DNA of 64,000 nucleotides from Clostridium sp. 12(A) (GCA_000526575.1 JAGI01000002.1:868001-932000); one strand, 5' to 3'; counted from the first letter of the stretch, positions 34,603 to 43,657 are shown. Program-made: numbers and translations. Notes: generated by a model from the letters alone, not told the origin.

Positions 34603-35826
34603 TTACATTGCGTTATAAACACCATTTACAATCTTAACAGCCTTAGGAGCTTTATCAGGCTCACCGTCAGCAGTCCATTTCATGTTCTCTCCGGTTAAAC
34701 CGTTGATTGTGATTTCAGTCATGGCTTTCTTTAATCCATCACAGATGGCAGAAGCGTCCATATCAGCTGTCACGCCTGCTTTTTCAGAAGCAGCCTTGAT
34801 TGCATAAATTGCATCATAGGCATCGGCAGCAAACTGGTTTGGTGTTTCTTTGTATTTCTCCTTGTAGGAAGCTACAAACTTCTGAGTTAACTCATCCTTA
34901 GCGTCAGCTGCGAATGGTGTCAGAAGCATTACATTCTCTGCAAGAGTTTTGTCGAAATTCTCTACAGTTAAAAGACCGTCAAGACCGTCACATCCAAAGA
35001 ATGATGTTTCAAAGCCCATCTGCTTTGCCTGTGCAAGGATCAAAGCTGCCTGAGAATAGTAAATTGGAAGGAATACCAGCTCAGCACCGGAATCCTGTGC
35101 CTTCTGAAGCTGTACGGAGAAGTTAGTGTTGTTATCAGCAGTAAAAGCTTCATCTGCTACGATCTCAAGTCCCTGGTTTCCTGCTTCGGAAATGAACTTA
35201 TCATGAATACCAGTGGAATAAACATCAGAGCTGTCATAGATAACTGCTACTTTGGTTGCCAGCTTGTTTTCACCGATGTACTGCGCTGAAGCGGAACCTT
35301 GGTTTGGGTCTGAGAAGCATACACGGAACTGATTCTCGAACTTTGTACAATCCACAGCAGATCCGGATGGAGTTAACTGGAACATATTGTCATTGCTTGA
35401 CTCTGCGCCTACAGCGATACAAGGAGCAGATGTAACAGTTCCCATTAATACCTGCATTCCCCAGTCTTTTAAGGTATTGTAAGCATTTACAGCTTTCTCT
35501 GTATCTCCCTCATCATCCTGGAAATTATACTCGATCTGAGCGCCGCCGATACCACCGTTTGCATTAATCTCGTTAATTGCAAGTTCAGCACCGTTCATAA
35601 CAGCCTGTCCATAAATTGCAGTGCTCCCTGTAATCGGTCCGATGCCACCAATCTTAATGGTGCCTTCGCCAGATGCTTTTGGTGCTTCTGTCTTTGCGCC
35701 ATCTGATGTTTTAGTATCTGCACCAGTAGTACCTGAACCAGAAGATTGTCCACCACAAGCAGTCAATGAGGCGGCCATGGCAACAGCCATAGTAACGCTC
35801 AATAACTTCTTCATAGATTTTTTCAT
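34603..35826 (-). CDS. livJ: Branched-chain amino-acid ABC transporter substrate-binding lipoprotein
   Basis: Periplasmic-type binding protein anchored as a lipoprotein. The signal peptide ends in lipobox LTAC with C24, followed by a Gly/Ser/Thr linker to about residue 55. The mature domain has the Peripla_BP_6 features GTIKIGGIGPITGSTAIYGQ and ELAINEINANGGIGG. The 407-residue length is typical. The ATG at 35826 follows GGAGG by eight bases. First gene of the liv operon, with a consensus promoter at 35893-35921. Confidence 0.94.
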   Translation of the reverse strand: MKKSMKKLLSVTMAVAMAASLTACGGQSSGSGTTGADTKTSDGAKTEAPKASGEGTIKIGGIGPITGSTAIYGQAVMNGAELAINEINANGGIGGAQIEYNFQDDEGDTEKAVNAYNTLKDWGMQVLMGTVTSAPCIAVGAESSNDNMFQLTPSGSAVDCTKFENQFRVCFSDPNQGSASAQYIGENKLATKVAVIYDSSDVYSTGIHDKFISEAGNQGLEIVADEAFTADNNTNFSVQLQKAQDSGAELVFLPIYYSQAALILAQAKQMGFETSFFGCDGLDGLLTVENFDKTLAENVMLLTPFAADAKDELTQKFVASYKEKYKETPNQFAADAYDAIYAIKAASEKAGVTADMDASAICDGLKKAMTEITINGLTGENMKWTADGEPDKAPKAVKIVNGVYNAM

Positions 35827-35871
35827 AATCCATTCCTCCTCATGAAATGATTTGATATATACAGTTCCTCT

Positions 35872-35889
35872 GACTATATATACATAGTC
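35872..35889 (-). promoter_or_regulatory. Operator-like dyad at the liv transcription start
   Basis: An 18-base near-perfect inverted repeat, GACTAT-N6-ATAGTC (16 of 18 positions symmetric), begins three bases downstream of the liv -10 and so spans the expected transcription start. That is a typical repressor position. The binding protein is unknown. It might alternatively be a small 5'-end hairpin of the transcript. Confidence 0.5.
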
Positions 35890-35892
35890 TTT

Positions 35893-35921
35893 ATAATAAA
35901 ATGGCTTTAAAAAAATGTCAA
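35893..35921 (-). promoter_or_regulatory. Sigma-A promoter of the liv operon
   Basis: Minus-strand -35 TTGACA (35916-35921), exactly 17 bases, -10 TATTAT (35893-35898). One of the strongest promoters in the window; the flanks are A/T-rich, including an UP-like stretch upstream. Confidence 0.85.
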
Positions 35922-35958
35922 CTGCTTTTATTTTAAATATAAAAAAAATCAGTATCCA

Positions 35959-36969
35959 TTAATCTTCCCACGGGAGGTCGGAACTTTCGATTGTCTTATC
36001 ACGAAGCATAAGATCTTTCACCGCATCAGAAGCAGATTTATTGTTAAATAAAACTTCATTTACCTGTTCCACAATAGGCATGGAAACTTCGTATTTTTCA
36101 GAGAGAGCAAGCGCAGCTTTGGCAGAGTAAATACCTTCTACCACCATCTTGACTTCCTTTGTTGCCTCTTCCATGGTTTTTCCCTGACCGATTAAAATAC
36201 CGGCTCTTCTGTTTCTGCTGTGCATGCTGGCACAGGTAACAATCAGGTCACCGATGCCGGAAAGTCCGCAGAAGGTCTGGAACTTACCGCCCATGGAAGT
36301 GCCAAGTCTGGAGATCTCAGTAATGCCTCTTGTAATGAGAGCTGCTTTCGTATTATCTCCATAGCCAAGTCCGTCAGCAATTCCGGCTGCAAGTGCAATG
36401 ACATTTTTTAAAGAACCGCCTATTTCTATTCCATGGATATCCGGGCTTGTATAGACCCGGAACACTTCATGCATAAAAATTCCCTGAATGTATTCTGCTG
36501 TCTTTCTGGTACGGGCACCTGCCACACAAGTGGTTGGTAATCCTCTGCTCACCTCTTCGGCATGGCTTGGGCCAGATAAGACTGCTACATCTGCCATGGG
36601 AAGCTCTTCTTCCAATATTTCTGAAAGGGTCATAAGCGTGGATTCTTCAATGCCTTTTGCAACATTGACAACTACCTGGCCATACCGACAGTACGGATTC
36701 ATCTTTTTTGCTGTGGAACGGACATAAATAGAAGGAACCGCAGTAACCAGAATGTCCCGTCCAGTCATGGCTTCTTCAAGGTCTTCTGTAAAGGCCATAT
36801 CCTCTGGAAGTACCAGCTCTGGAAGAGTATGATGTCTCCTCGTCGTTTTCATCTCAACAATCTCTTCTGGAAGTGCCGACCAAACCGTCACCTCATGCTT
36901 ATTATTATATAGAAGAGATGCCAAAGCAATACCCCAGCTTCCCGATCCGATTATTCCAATTTTTGCCAT
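35959..36969 (-). CDS. gpsA: NAD(P)H-dependent glycerol-3-phosphate dehydrogenase
   Basis: Makes sn-glycerol-3-phosphate from dihydroxyacetone phosphate for phospholipid synthesis. The 336 residues carry the N-terminal Rossmann motif GSGSWGIALASLL, GPSHAEEVSRGLPT, and the catalytic GGSLKNVIALAAGIADGLGYGDN segment, split across domains, then GDLIVTCASMHSRNR. It follows plsY by 15 bases, so the enzyme that makes G3P and the first acyltransferase that uses it are co-expressed. Confidence 0.97.
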   Translation of the reverse strand: MAKIGIIGSGSWGIALASLLYNNKHEVTVWSALPEEIVEMKTTRRHHTLPELVLPEDMAFTEDLEEAMTGRDILVTAVPSIYVRSTAKKMNPYCRYGQVVVNVAKGIEESTLMTLSEILEEELPMADVAVLSGPSHAEEVSRGLPTTCVAGARTRKTAEYIQGIFMHEVFRVYTSPDIHGIEIGGSLKNVIALAAGIADGLGYGDNTKAALITRGITEISRLGTSMGGKFQTFCGLSGIGDLIVTCASMHSRNRRAGILIGQGKTMEEATKEVKMVVEGIYSAKAALALSEKYEVSMPIVEQVNEVLFNNKSASDAVKDLMLRDKTIESSDLPWED

Positions 36970-36984
36970 TTCCTACACCTCATT

Positions 36985-37626
36985 TTATTTTTTTCCAAAG
37001 TTTAGGGAGATTTTATTCTCTGTACCACGGACAAGACGTCCAATATTTGCCCGATGACGCCAAAACGCCAATCCGCTGATCAAAGCTGTTATTATGTAGA
37101 ACTCGAAAAGCAGCCCCTGATCAATTCCATAAGCACCTAATGTGGCAAAAGCAGCCAGCCAGGTAAACAGTATGACCGCCACTACCAGTGAGCCTAAGGA
37201 AACGTATCTGGTAATGATTACGATAGACAAAAAGGCTACGAAGCATAAAAGCGTCATACGTAAATCGGTAGCTACAATTAAGCCAGCGGTAGCCGCAATG
37301 CCCTTTCCCCCTTTAAATTTCAAATAAAAGGGATAGTTATGGCCCAAAATAACTCCTAATCCTGTATACATCATCAGTAAATACACCATCTCTGGTTTGT
37401 CTTTAAAGATCACCCGGACCAGGAGGCAGGGGAGCAGGGATTTTAAGAAATCTCCAAAAAACACCACTGCTCCTGCCTTTGCCCCCATGACCCGTAAGGC
37501 ATTGGTAGTACCGGAGTTTCCACTTCCATGGTTACGGATATCAATCTTATGTGCTTTACCGTAAAGATAACCGGTCTGTATTAAACCAAATAAATAACCA
37601 GCCAAAAGACAGATAATTCTTTCCAT
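36985..37626 (-). CDS. plsY: Acyl-phosphate:glycerol-3-phosphate acyltransferase PlsY
   Basis: Membrane enzyme transferring an acyl group from acyl-phosphate to G3P. From ATG 37626 the 213 residues show about five spans and the three conserved loops: NHGSGNSGTTNALRVMG, GHNYPFYLKFKGGKGIA, and the C-terminal RHRANIGRLVRGTENKI. The ATG lies one base past the der stop codon, eight bases after AAGGA; the frame extending to 37713 is der sequence. It forms a lipid pair with gpsA. Confidence 0.96.
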   Translation of the reverse strand: MERIICLLAGYLFGLIQTGYLYGKAHKIDIRNHGSGNSGTTNALRVMGAKAGAVVFFGDFLKSLLPCLLVRVIFKDKPEMVYLLMMYTGLGVILGHNYPFYLKFKGGKGIAATAGLIVATDLRMTLLCFVAFLSIVIITRYVSLGSLVVAVILFTWLAAFATLGAYGIDQGLLFEFYIITALISGLAFWRHRANIGRLVRGTENKISLNFGKK

Positions 37627-37627
37627 A

Positions 37628-38956
37628 CTATTGATCCTTTCCGCTTCTTTCTCTATAAATAATTTTAAGGGATGTTCCTTTAAAACCAAAGGATTCCCGA
37701 ATCCTATTTTCAATATATCTTGTATAAGAGAAATGGGTCAGTTCCTTGTCATTGACAAAGATTACAAAGGTCGGCGGCTTAACAGCAACCTGGGTGATAT
37801 AATATAGTCTAAGTCTCTTTCCTTTGTCAGACGGCGGCTGCTGAAGAGCTACTGCCTCAGTCATAATTTCATTTAACACGCCTGTAGCGACCCTGAGAGT
37901 CTGGTTCTCACGAACCATATCAATCAGTTCAAAAAGTTTATTCATTCTCTGCCCTGTCTTTGCAGAGATAAAAGCGAATTCTGCATAAGGCATAAAGGAA
38001 AGGGTGTTTTTAATATTGTTGGTATATTCGTAAATGGTCTTGTCATGTTTTTCAATGGCATCCCATTTATTCACAGCCACAATAATACCTTTTCCCCGGT
38101 CATGGGCAATGCCTGCAATCTTGGCATCCTGCTCGGTAACGCCTTCCTCCGCATCAATTACCACGACCACCACGTCAGCACGCTCTACGGCCGTTACGGT
38201 ACGGATAATGCTATAACGTTCCAGTTCCTCTTTAATCTTGCTCTTACGTCTTAGGCCGGCTGTATCAATAAACACATATTCTGTTCCATTGTGAACGATT
38301 TCCGTATCCACAGCATCTCTGGTGGTACCGGCAATATTGGAAACAATAACACGGTTTTCTCCCAGAAGCTGATTTATAATAGAAGATTTACCTACGTTAG
38401 GTTTCCCAACGATAGCAATTCTTGGACGGTCATCCTCATCCTCGCCCTCTTCTGCCTCACCAAAATGCTTGATGATTTCATCTAAAAGCTCACCCAGACC
38501 AAGTCTTGAGGCTGCGGATACTGGAACCGGATCACCCATTCCCAGATTGTAGAATTCATAGACATCATTGCCGAACTTCTGGAAGCTGTCTACCTTATTA
38601 ACTGCAAGAATCACTGGTTTTTTTGATTTTCTAAGCATGTCTGCAACCTTTGAGTCGGAATCCACAAGACCCTGGCGTACATCCACAATAAATACAATTA
38701 CATCAGCAGTGGCAATGGCAATCTCCGCCTGTTCCCGCATCTGGGACAGAATGATATCCTTGCTGTCCGGCTCAATACCGCCGGTATCGATCAGGGTGAA
38801 ATTTCGGTCCAGCCAGCTACAGTCCGCATAGATTCTGTCTCTGGTGACCCCTGGCGTATCTTTTACAATAGAAATGGTATCGCCAGCTAAAACATTAAAC
38901 AGCGTAGACTTCCCTACATTCGGTCGGCCTACGATGGCAACGATTGGTTTACTCAT
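37628..38956 (-). CDS. der: Ribosome biogenesis GTPase Der
   Basis: Double-GTPase needed for 50S maturation. The 442 residues show two G domains, with P-loops GRPNVGKST (residue ~8) and GKPNVGKSS (~182), G3 DTGGI and DTAGL, and G4 NKVD and NKWD. A C-terminal KH-like domain ends in GFKGTSLKIIYRER. An acidic linker (EAEEGEDEDD) joins the G domains. It overlaps the DUF512 gene by eight bases, a frequent pairing in Clostridia. Confidence 0.97.
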   Translation of the reverse strand: MSKPIVAIVGRPNVGKSTLFNVLAGDTISIVKDTPGVTRDRIYADCSWLDRNFTLIDTGGIEPDSKDIILSQMREQAEIAIATADVIVFIVDVRQGLVDSDSKVADMLRKSKKPVILAVNKVDSFQKFGNDVYEFYNLGMGDPVPVSAASRLGLGELLDEIIKHFGEAEEGEDEDDRPRIAIVGKPNVGKSSIINQLLGENRVIVSNIAGTTRDAVDTEIVHNGTEYVFIDTAGLRRKSKIKEELERYSIIRTVTAVERADVVVVVIDAEEGVTEQDAKIAGIAHDRGKGIIVAVNKWDAIEKHDKTIYEYTNNIKNTLSFMPYAEFAFISAKTGQRMNKLFELIDMVRENQTLRVATGVLNEIMTEAVALQQPPSDKGKRLRLYYITQVAVKPPTFVIFVNDKELTHFSYTRYIENRIRESFGFKGTSLKIIYRERSGKDQ

Positions 38957-40316
38957 ATAATATCTCCTTTAATTCGTATCCGTCATAAGAAGCTTCGTTC
39001 TCTTTTACCGGCCCCAAAACAGCCTGTACTAAATCCTGACCGCTTGATTTTACAATATCTACCTGTACTTGTAAAGCTTTTTGTACATCGGTCCGTGTCA
39101 GGTCATCGAGAAATACTTCTTCTCCGCTGCGGAACATACATTCCGGAAGCAGAAGTCTGCTTCCAAGGTTTTTATCCTTTAATTGACTGATTAAGTCCTG
39201 GCCGGTAATCAGACCTGCCACTGTAATCTGCTCTCCGAAAAAAACATTGGTAATGGTGTATACATGAACCTTTCTTCCTGGAAATTTCTCCATGATTTTT
39301 TTTGCATGATCTTCTATATACGGGGCAGCCAGTTTTCCTGTGGCAATAGCAACCTCTTCTTCCATATTATCCTGTTCCAGCTTATTTAAGGCTTCTGTGA
39401 CCTCTTCCTCCAAAAGTCTGGTCATTCCCACACCATTTTCCAGCTGAACGTAACCGTCGTATCGTTCTTCTTCCGGCATGGAACGTCCCGCCAAAATATA
39501 AAACTCATCACTGACATGGATAAAGTGGCTGCCGTGAGCTTTAAAAAGCTTCTTTTGCCACTTCTCTACGGTATCGATTACCTTACTTGCATCATCGCTG
39601 TTTAATGGTTCCAAGGGATATAAGCCGTCACGGAATTTGGATACACCAACAGGGACGATGGATACGCTCTTCATATGGGGAAGGTACTCTGATAAGTCCT
39701 TAATCGTCCTCTCAAGCTCTTCTCCGTCATTGACTCCTTTACATAGAACAATCTGCCCATTCATTGGAATCTCGGCATCGTAAAGCTGCTTGATTTTTGA
39801 AAGAGCTTCTCCTGCAAAACGGTTGTGAAGCATCTTGCAGCGTAAAACAGGATTGGTGGTATGAACCGATATATTAATAGGAGCCAGTTTAAACTCAATA
39901 ATTCTGTTGATATCCTTCTCGCTCATATTGGTAAGGGTCACATAATTTCCCTGAAGAAATGACAGTCTGGAATCGTCATCCTTAAAGTATAGTGTTTCTC
40001 TCATACCAGGAGGCATTTGATCAATAAAACAGAAAATACAGTTATTTCGGCAAGTTCGATATTCACTCATCAAGCCATTTTCAAATGTGATTCCAAGATC
40101 CTCATATTGATTTTCTATTTCAAGTTCCCATTCTTCCCCGTTTTCTTTTCTGACAACCATAAGAATGGATTCATTATTTATATAATATTCATAATCAAAA
40201 ATGTCTTCCAGCTCCTTGCCGTCTATTGAAATCACGGCATCTCCAGGAACTAATTCCAGCTGATCTGCGATGGAATCCGGATCGACTTTTTTAATAATAT
40301 GTCCTCTTTTGCTCAT
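38949..40316 (-). CDS. DUF512 radical-SAM-like protein with N-terminal PDZ domain
   Basis: Uncharacterised 455-residue protein. Residues 1-50 resemble a PDZ fold (VDPDSIADQLELVPGDAVI). The middle carries CRNNCIFCFIDQMP, a CxxxCxxC cysteine set like that of radical-SAM enzymes, then a TIM-barrel-like stretch with NISVHTTNPVLRC. The C-terminal DUF512 domain holds VGVSKFRDGLYPLEP and a QITVAGLITGQDL element. No substrate is known. It is translationally coupled to der, which hints at a translation-related role; that is inference. It has its own promoter at 40349-40377. Confidence 0.9.
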   Translation of the reverse strand: MSKRGHIIKKVDPDSIADQLELVPGDAVISIDGKELEDIFDYEYYINNESILMVVRKENGEEWELEIENQYEDLGITFENGLMSEYRTCRNNCIFCFIDQMPPGMRETLYFKDDDSRLSFLQGNYVTLTNMSEKDINRIIEFKLAPINISVHTTNPVLRCKMLHNRFAGEALSKIKQLYDAEIPMNGQIVLCKGVNDGEELERTIKDLSEYLPHMKSVSIVPVGVSKFRDGLYPLEPLNSDDASKVIDTVEKWQKKLFKAHGSHFIHVSDEFYILAGRSMPEEERYDGYVQLENGVGMTRLLEEEVTEALNKLEQDNMEEEVAIATGKLAAPYIEDHAKKIMEKFPGRKVHVYTITNVFFGEQITVAGLITGQDLISQLKDKNLGSRLLLPECMFRSGEEVFLDDLTRTDVQKALQVQVDIVKSSGQDLVQAVLGPVKENEASYDGYELKEILYE

Positions 40317-40348
40317 ATTTGTTTCCCTTTCTAGTGCTATACTAATAT

Positions 40349-40377
40349 ATCATAACAAGATTGTCTCTCTTTGTAAA
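40349..40377 (-). promoter_or_regulatory. Promoter of the DUF512-der-plsY-gpsA operon
   Basis: Minus-strand -35 TTTACA (40372-40377), 17-base spacer, -10 TATGAT (40349-40354). It lies back-to-back with the prs promoter on the other strand, in a 200-base divergent intergenic region. Confidence 0.7.
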
Positions 40378-40420
40378 GGAAGCGTTTTTTGTTTTTTTCA
40401 CTAAAATACAACAATTCCTA

Positions 40421-40450
40421 TTGACGCATTCTGTCTATCAATGGTATAAA
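40421..40450 (+). promoter_or_regulatory. Promoter of prs
   Basis: Plus-strand -35 TTGACG (40421-40426), 18-base spacer, -10 TATAAA (40445-40450). The predicted leader to the ATG at 40518 is about 60 bases. Confidence 0.7.
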
Positions 40451-40517
40451 AGGGGTAAGATAAGAAACAGGCAGATAAAAAGCTGGCTGTTCATTCATTA
40501 TGGAGGAATTCTTTATC

Positions 40518-41696
40518 ATGGCAAATGATTATGTATTTAAAGACCAACTGCCTGTTGCGCCCTTAAAACTTGCGGCACTGGAAAGCTGCCGGGAACTGGC
40601 TGAAAAAGTAAACGACCACATTGTAGGTTTCCGCAGAAACGACATCGAAGAATTAAAGCGTCGTGAGGCTGATCTTCACTACCGCGGATACGATGTAAAT
40701 TCCTATCTTCTTGACTGCGAATGTCCACGCTTTGGAAGCGGAGAAGCAAAAGGAATTATCAAAGAATCTGTTCGTGGAACGGATGTTTTTGCTATGGTAG
40801 ATGTAACAAATTATAGTATACCCTATACAGTCAATGGTTATATCAACCACATGTCACCAGATGATCATTTTCAGGATTTAAAGCGAATTCTGGGAGCATC
40901 CTGCGCAACAGCACACAGAGTCAGCGTAATCATGCCCTTCCTTTATGAGAGCCGCCAGCACAAAAGAACCAAAAGAGAATCTTTAGACTGTGCCATGGCT
41001 TTGGAAGAACTTGTACACATGGGAGTCAGCAATATTATCACCTTTGATGCTCATGATCCAAGAGTTCAAAACGCGATTCCATTAAGCGGATTTGACAATT
41101 TCATGCCTACGTATCAGTTTATCAAGGCAGTATTAAAGCAGTATCCGGATCTTAAGATTGACAAAGAGAACATGATGGTTATAAGCCCTGATGAAGGTGC
41201 TATGGATCGTGCCGTTTATCTTGCCAACAACTTAAGTGTAGATATGGGTATGTTCTATAAGAGAAGAGATTACTCTAAAGTAGTAGGCGGACGTAACCCG
41301 ATTGTTGCTCATGAATTCTTAGGTGCTTCCGTAGAAGGAAAAACCGTGCTGATCGTTGATGATATGATTTCATCCGGTGAAAGTATGCTGGATACAGCAA
41401 AAGAGTTAAAAGAGCGTAAAGCAGATAAAGTCATCGTTTGCTGTACCTTTGGACTCTTTACCAATGGCCTGGAAAAGTTTGATGATTACTACAGCAAGGG
41501 CTATATCGACCGGGTTGTGACCACCAACTTAAACTATCGTCCGGCTGAGCTGTTAGACCGTGAATGGTATGTGGAAGCTGATATCAGTAAGTATATGGCT
41601 GCGATTGTCAACTCCTTAAATCACGATGTTCCAATCAGCACAGCTTTAAGCTCCACTGAAAAAATTCAGAATCTGTTGAAAAAATATAAAGCATAG
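40518..41696 (+). CDS. prs: Ribose-phosphate pyrophosphokinase, long divergent form
   Basis: Makes PRPP from ribose-5-phosphate and ATP. The 392 residues are about 75 longer than the common enzyme. The PRPP-binding loop VLIVDDMISSGESM, the pyrophosphate loop VISPDEGAMDRAVYLA and FDAHDPRVQNAIPLSGFDN are recognisable but depart from the canonical DLH and DDMIDTAGT wording. I start at ATG 40518 (MANDYVF); the ATG at 40500 overlaps the GGAGG. It is the only plus-strand gene here, monocistronic between its own promoter and terminator. This form is typical of Lachnospiraceae. Confidence 0.9.
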   Translation: MANDYVFKDQLPVAPLKLAALESCRELAEKVNDHIVGFRRNDIEELKRREADLHYRGYDVNSYLLDCECPRFGSGEAKGIIKESVRGTDVFAMVDVTNYSIPYTVNGYINHMSPDDHFQDLKRILGASCATAHRVSVIMPFLYESRQHKRTKRESLDCAMALEELVHMGVSNIITFDAHDPRVQNAIPLSGFDNFMPTYQFIKAVLKQYPDLKIDKENMMVISPDEGAMDRAVYLANNLSVDMGMFYKRRDYSKVVGGRNPIVAHEFLGASVEGKTVLIVDDMISSGESMLDTAKELKERKADKVIVCCTFGLFTNGLEKFDDYYSKGYIDRVVTTNLNYRPAELLDREWYVEADISKYMAAIVNSLNHDVPISTALSSTEKIQNLLKKYKA

Positions 41697-41704
41697 CTTA
41701 ATTT

Positions 41705-41760
41705 AAAACCGGCTGCAACACTGGACGAGGATATCCTGCCAGCGCTGCAGCCAGTTTTTT
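41705..41760. terminator. Bidirectional terminator between prs and pgeF
   Basis: Long imperfect stem in which AACCGGCTGCA pairs with TGCAGCCAGTT and CTGG with CCAG, and the loop holds a GGATATCC dyad. A T-run follows on the plus strand (41755-41760) and an AAAA block precedes, so it can stop both convergent transcripts. Confidence 0.85.
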
Positions 41761-41785
41761 ATCTTGTTGGCCTTTATATACTTAT

Positions 41786-42640
41786 TCACTCTGACAGAGA
41801 AAGGAATGCAGCCAAATTGCCCCTTTCGTTGCCTGTAGTCCGGTGAGAAAACAAATAATCTGAGTTACAATGAGTGCAGATGTCTGTAACTCCCAAATGT
41901 TCTCTCCTGATTCCAGCTTCCAAAAGTATAATTTCGTTGGCTTTCCACAGATCCAGCCAGTATTTGCCGTTATCTTTCGGGGTGTATAGATCTTCCCAGT
42001 ATTTCTGGTCAAATCCCTTTTGAAACTCAAGGATCACTTCTTCTCCCACTTCGTAGCAGTCTTTACAAATACTGGGACCGATGCATGCGATGACCTCCTC
42101 TGGTCTGGTGCCAAAGGCTTCCCCCATCCTTTTTACCGTCACTTCCCCCATTCTTTTTACGGTCCCTCTCCAGCCCGAGTGGCTTAAACCGATTGCCTTG
42201 TGAACCGGGTCTAAGAAGTATAAGGGTACACAGTCCGCATAAAAGGTAACAAGGGTAATTCCTTTAACATTGGTGATTAACCCGTCCACATCCGTGTATT
42301 CTCTTTCTTTGAAAATGCCTTTCCCAGCGTCAGCTTCCGTTACAAGCCTTACATTGGTGGTATGGGTCTGATAGGATAACACCATCTTTTCCACATCAAC
42401 GGAAAGAGCCTTAGCCATCCGTCTGTAGTTTTCAGTCACATGCTCTGGATTATCACCTCTGGTATAGGTGAAATTCATGGTCGCGTACTTGCCTTCACTG
42501 ACCCCTCCCATTTTCGTGGAAAATCCCTGTTTTACAAGACCTGTGTCTTCCAGTATGGGGAATGAAAAGTAAGGAACCCCTTCTGAGACCTTATAACTTA
42601 AATAGCTTCCTTCTCCTGCACGTTTCCACATAGCTTTCAT
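41786..42640 (-). CDS. pgeF: Peptidoglycan editing factor PgeF (YfiH family)
   Basis: YfiH/PgeF-family protein, formerly called multicopper polyphenol oxidase; family members act on purine nucleosides or correct L-Ser misincorporated into peptidoglycan. The 284 residues have the metal-site motifs LSYQTHTTNV, FYADCVPLYFLDP, GLSHSGWRGTVKRMGE and the CIGPSICKDCYEVGEEV segment. The C-terminal ICTHCNSDYLFSHR is typical. The start at 42640 follows GGAGG by seven bases. Last gene of the rplS-lepB run. Confidence 0.93.
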   Translation of the reverse strand: MKAMWKRAGEGSYLSYKVSEGVPYFSFPILEDTGLVKQGFSTKMGGVSEGKYATMNFTYTRGDNPEHVTENYRRMAKALSVDVEKMVLSYQTHTTNVRLVTEADAGKGIFKEREYTDVDGLITNVKGITLVTFYADCVPLYFLDPVHKAIGLSHSGWRGTVKRMGEVTVKRMGEAFGTRPEEVIACIGPSICKDCYEVGEEVILEFQKGFDQKYWEDLYTPKDNGKYWLDLWKANEIILLEAGIRREHLGVTDICTHCNSDYLFSHRTTGNERGNLAAFLSLSE

Positions 42641-42653
42641 CTATTTTCCTCCA

Positions 42654-42998
42654 TTAAAATGCATCTTTAATGAGACGGATCTCCTCGCCTAATATGGTTA
42701 CCACATCAAATCTGCAGGATGTGTCCTCTCCGTAGCGGTTAAAATACAAGTAGCCTCTGGCAGCGTTTCTGATTCGCAGCTGCTTTCTTCCATCAACCGC
42801 TTCCGCCGGATCACCCTTTGAAAGATTCTTCCGGTATTTCACTTCAATGAATACCAGCTGGCTCCCTTCCTTTGCTATGAGATCAATTTCTCCCATTTTA
42901 TTTTTATAATTATGTATTAGTATATCATAGCCGGCTTTTTGAAGATAGGCGGCTGCGACTGCTTCATATTCAGTTCCGATTTCTCTGTTACTTTTCAA
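42654..42998 (-). CDS. yraN: UPF0102 (YraN) nuclease-like protein
   Basis: 114 residues with a restriction-endonuclease-like core: GEIDLIAKEGSQLVFIEVKYR holds the D-(E/Q)XK-type residues, after GTEYEAVAAAYLQKAGYDIL. Members are predicted Holliday-junction or DNA nucleases; function not proven. It lies between rnhB and pgeF, the usual place for yraN in Firmicutes. Confidence 0.93.
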   Translation of the reverse strand: MKSNREIGTEYEAVAAAYLQKAGYDILIHNYKNKMGEIDLIAKEGSQLVFIEVKYRKNLSKGDPAEAVDGRKQLRIRNAARGYLYFNRYGEDTSCRFDVVTILGEEIRLIKDAF

Positions 42999-43015
42999 TG
43001 GACTATGGCCTCTCC

Positions 43016-43657
43016 CTAATCTGTAAAATTTTTAATGAAGCTGCGGCGGTGAATGGGGCAGGGACCATATTCTTTCAGTGCACTGATATGAGCCGCAGTG
43101 CCATACCCTTTGTGCTTTGCAAAGCCATATTGAGGGAATAAGGTATCATACTCTTCCATCATATGATCTCTTGTCACCTTTGCTAAGACACTGGCGGCTG
43201 CTATGGATACGCTCTTTGCATCTCCTTTTATAATGGGAACCTGTTCCATGGTTAGGCCCGGAATGGTAACAGCATCATTTAGAAGCACCTGAGGCTGAGT
43301 TCCAAGCTTACTGACTGCCAGCCTCATAGCTTCATAGGTCGCCTGTAAAATATTGATTTCATCAACCTTTTCTGCACCAATGACTCCAACGGCGTAAGCC
43401 ACGGCCTTTTCTTTGATTTCCAAAAACAGAGCTTCTCTCTTCTTTTCTGAGAGCTTTTTGGAATCGTTTAAGTATAGGATCTGACAATCTCTTGGAAGTA
43501 TTACAGCTCCTGCCACAACAGGACCTGCGAGAGGGCCTCTGCCTACTTCATCAATGCCACAAACCAGCACATGGTCTTCGTATGCATATTCATACTCTTT
43601 CATCTTCTCTAAGCGTTCCTGTTCCGCTAAGAGTTTTTCTTCTGTTAATTTTCTCAT
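43016..43657 (-). CDS. rnhB: Ribonuclease HII
   Basis: Removes ribonucleotides from DNA. The acidic active site is visible: GIDEVGRGPLAGPVVAGAVIL near residue 35 (D and E), LLNDAVTIPG, and KGDAKSVSIAAASVLAKVTRD (abridged), with GYGTAAHISAL at the end. The 213 residues include a short N-terminal coiled stretch. RNase HI is encoded separately at 23.3 kb, so the genome has both types. Confidence 0.96.
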   Translation of the reverse strand: MRKLTEEKLLAEQERLEKMKEYEYAYEDHVLVCGIDEVGRGPLAGPVVAGAVILPRDCQILYLNDSKKLSEKKREALFLEIKEKAVAYAVGVIGAEKVDEINILQATYEAMRLAVSKLGTQPQVLLNDAVTIPGLTMEQVPIIKGDAKSVSIAAASVLAKVTRDHMMEEYDTLFPQYGFAKHKGYGTAAHISALKEYGPCPIHRRSFIKNFTD

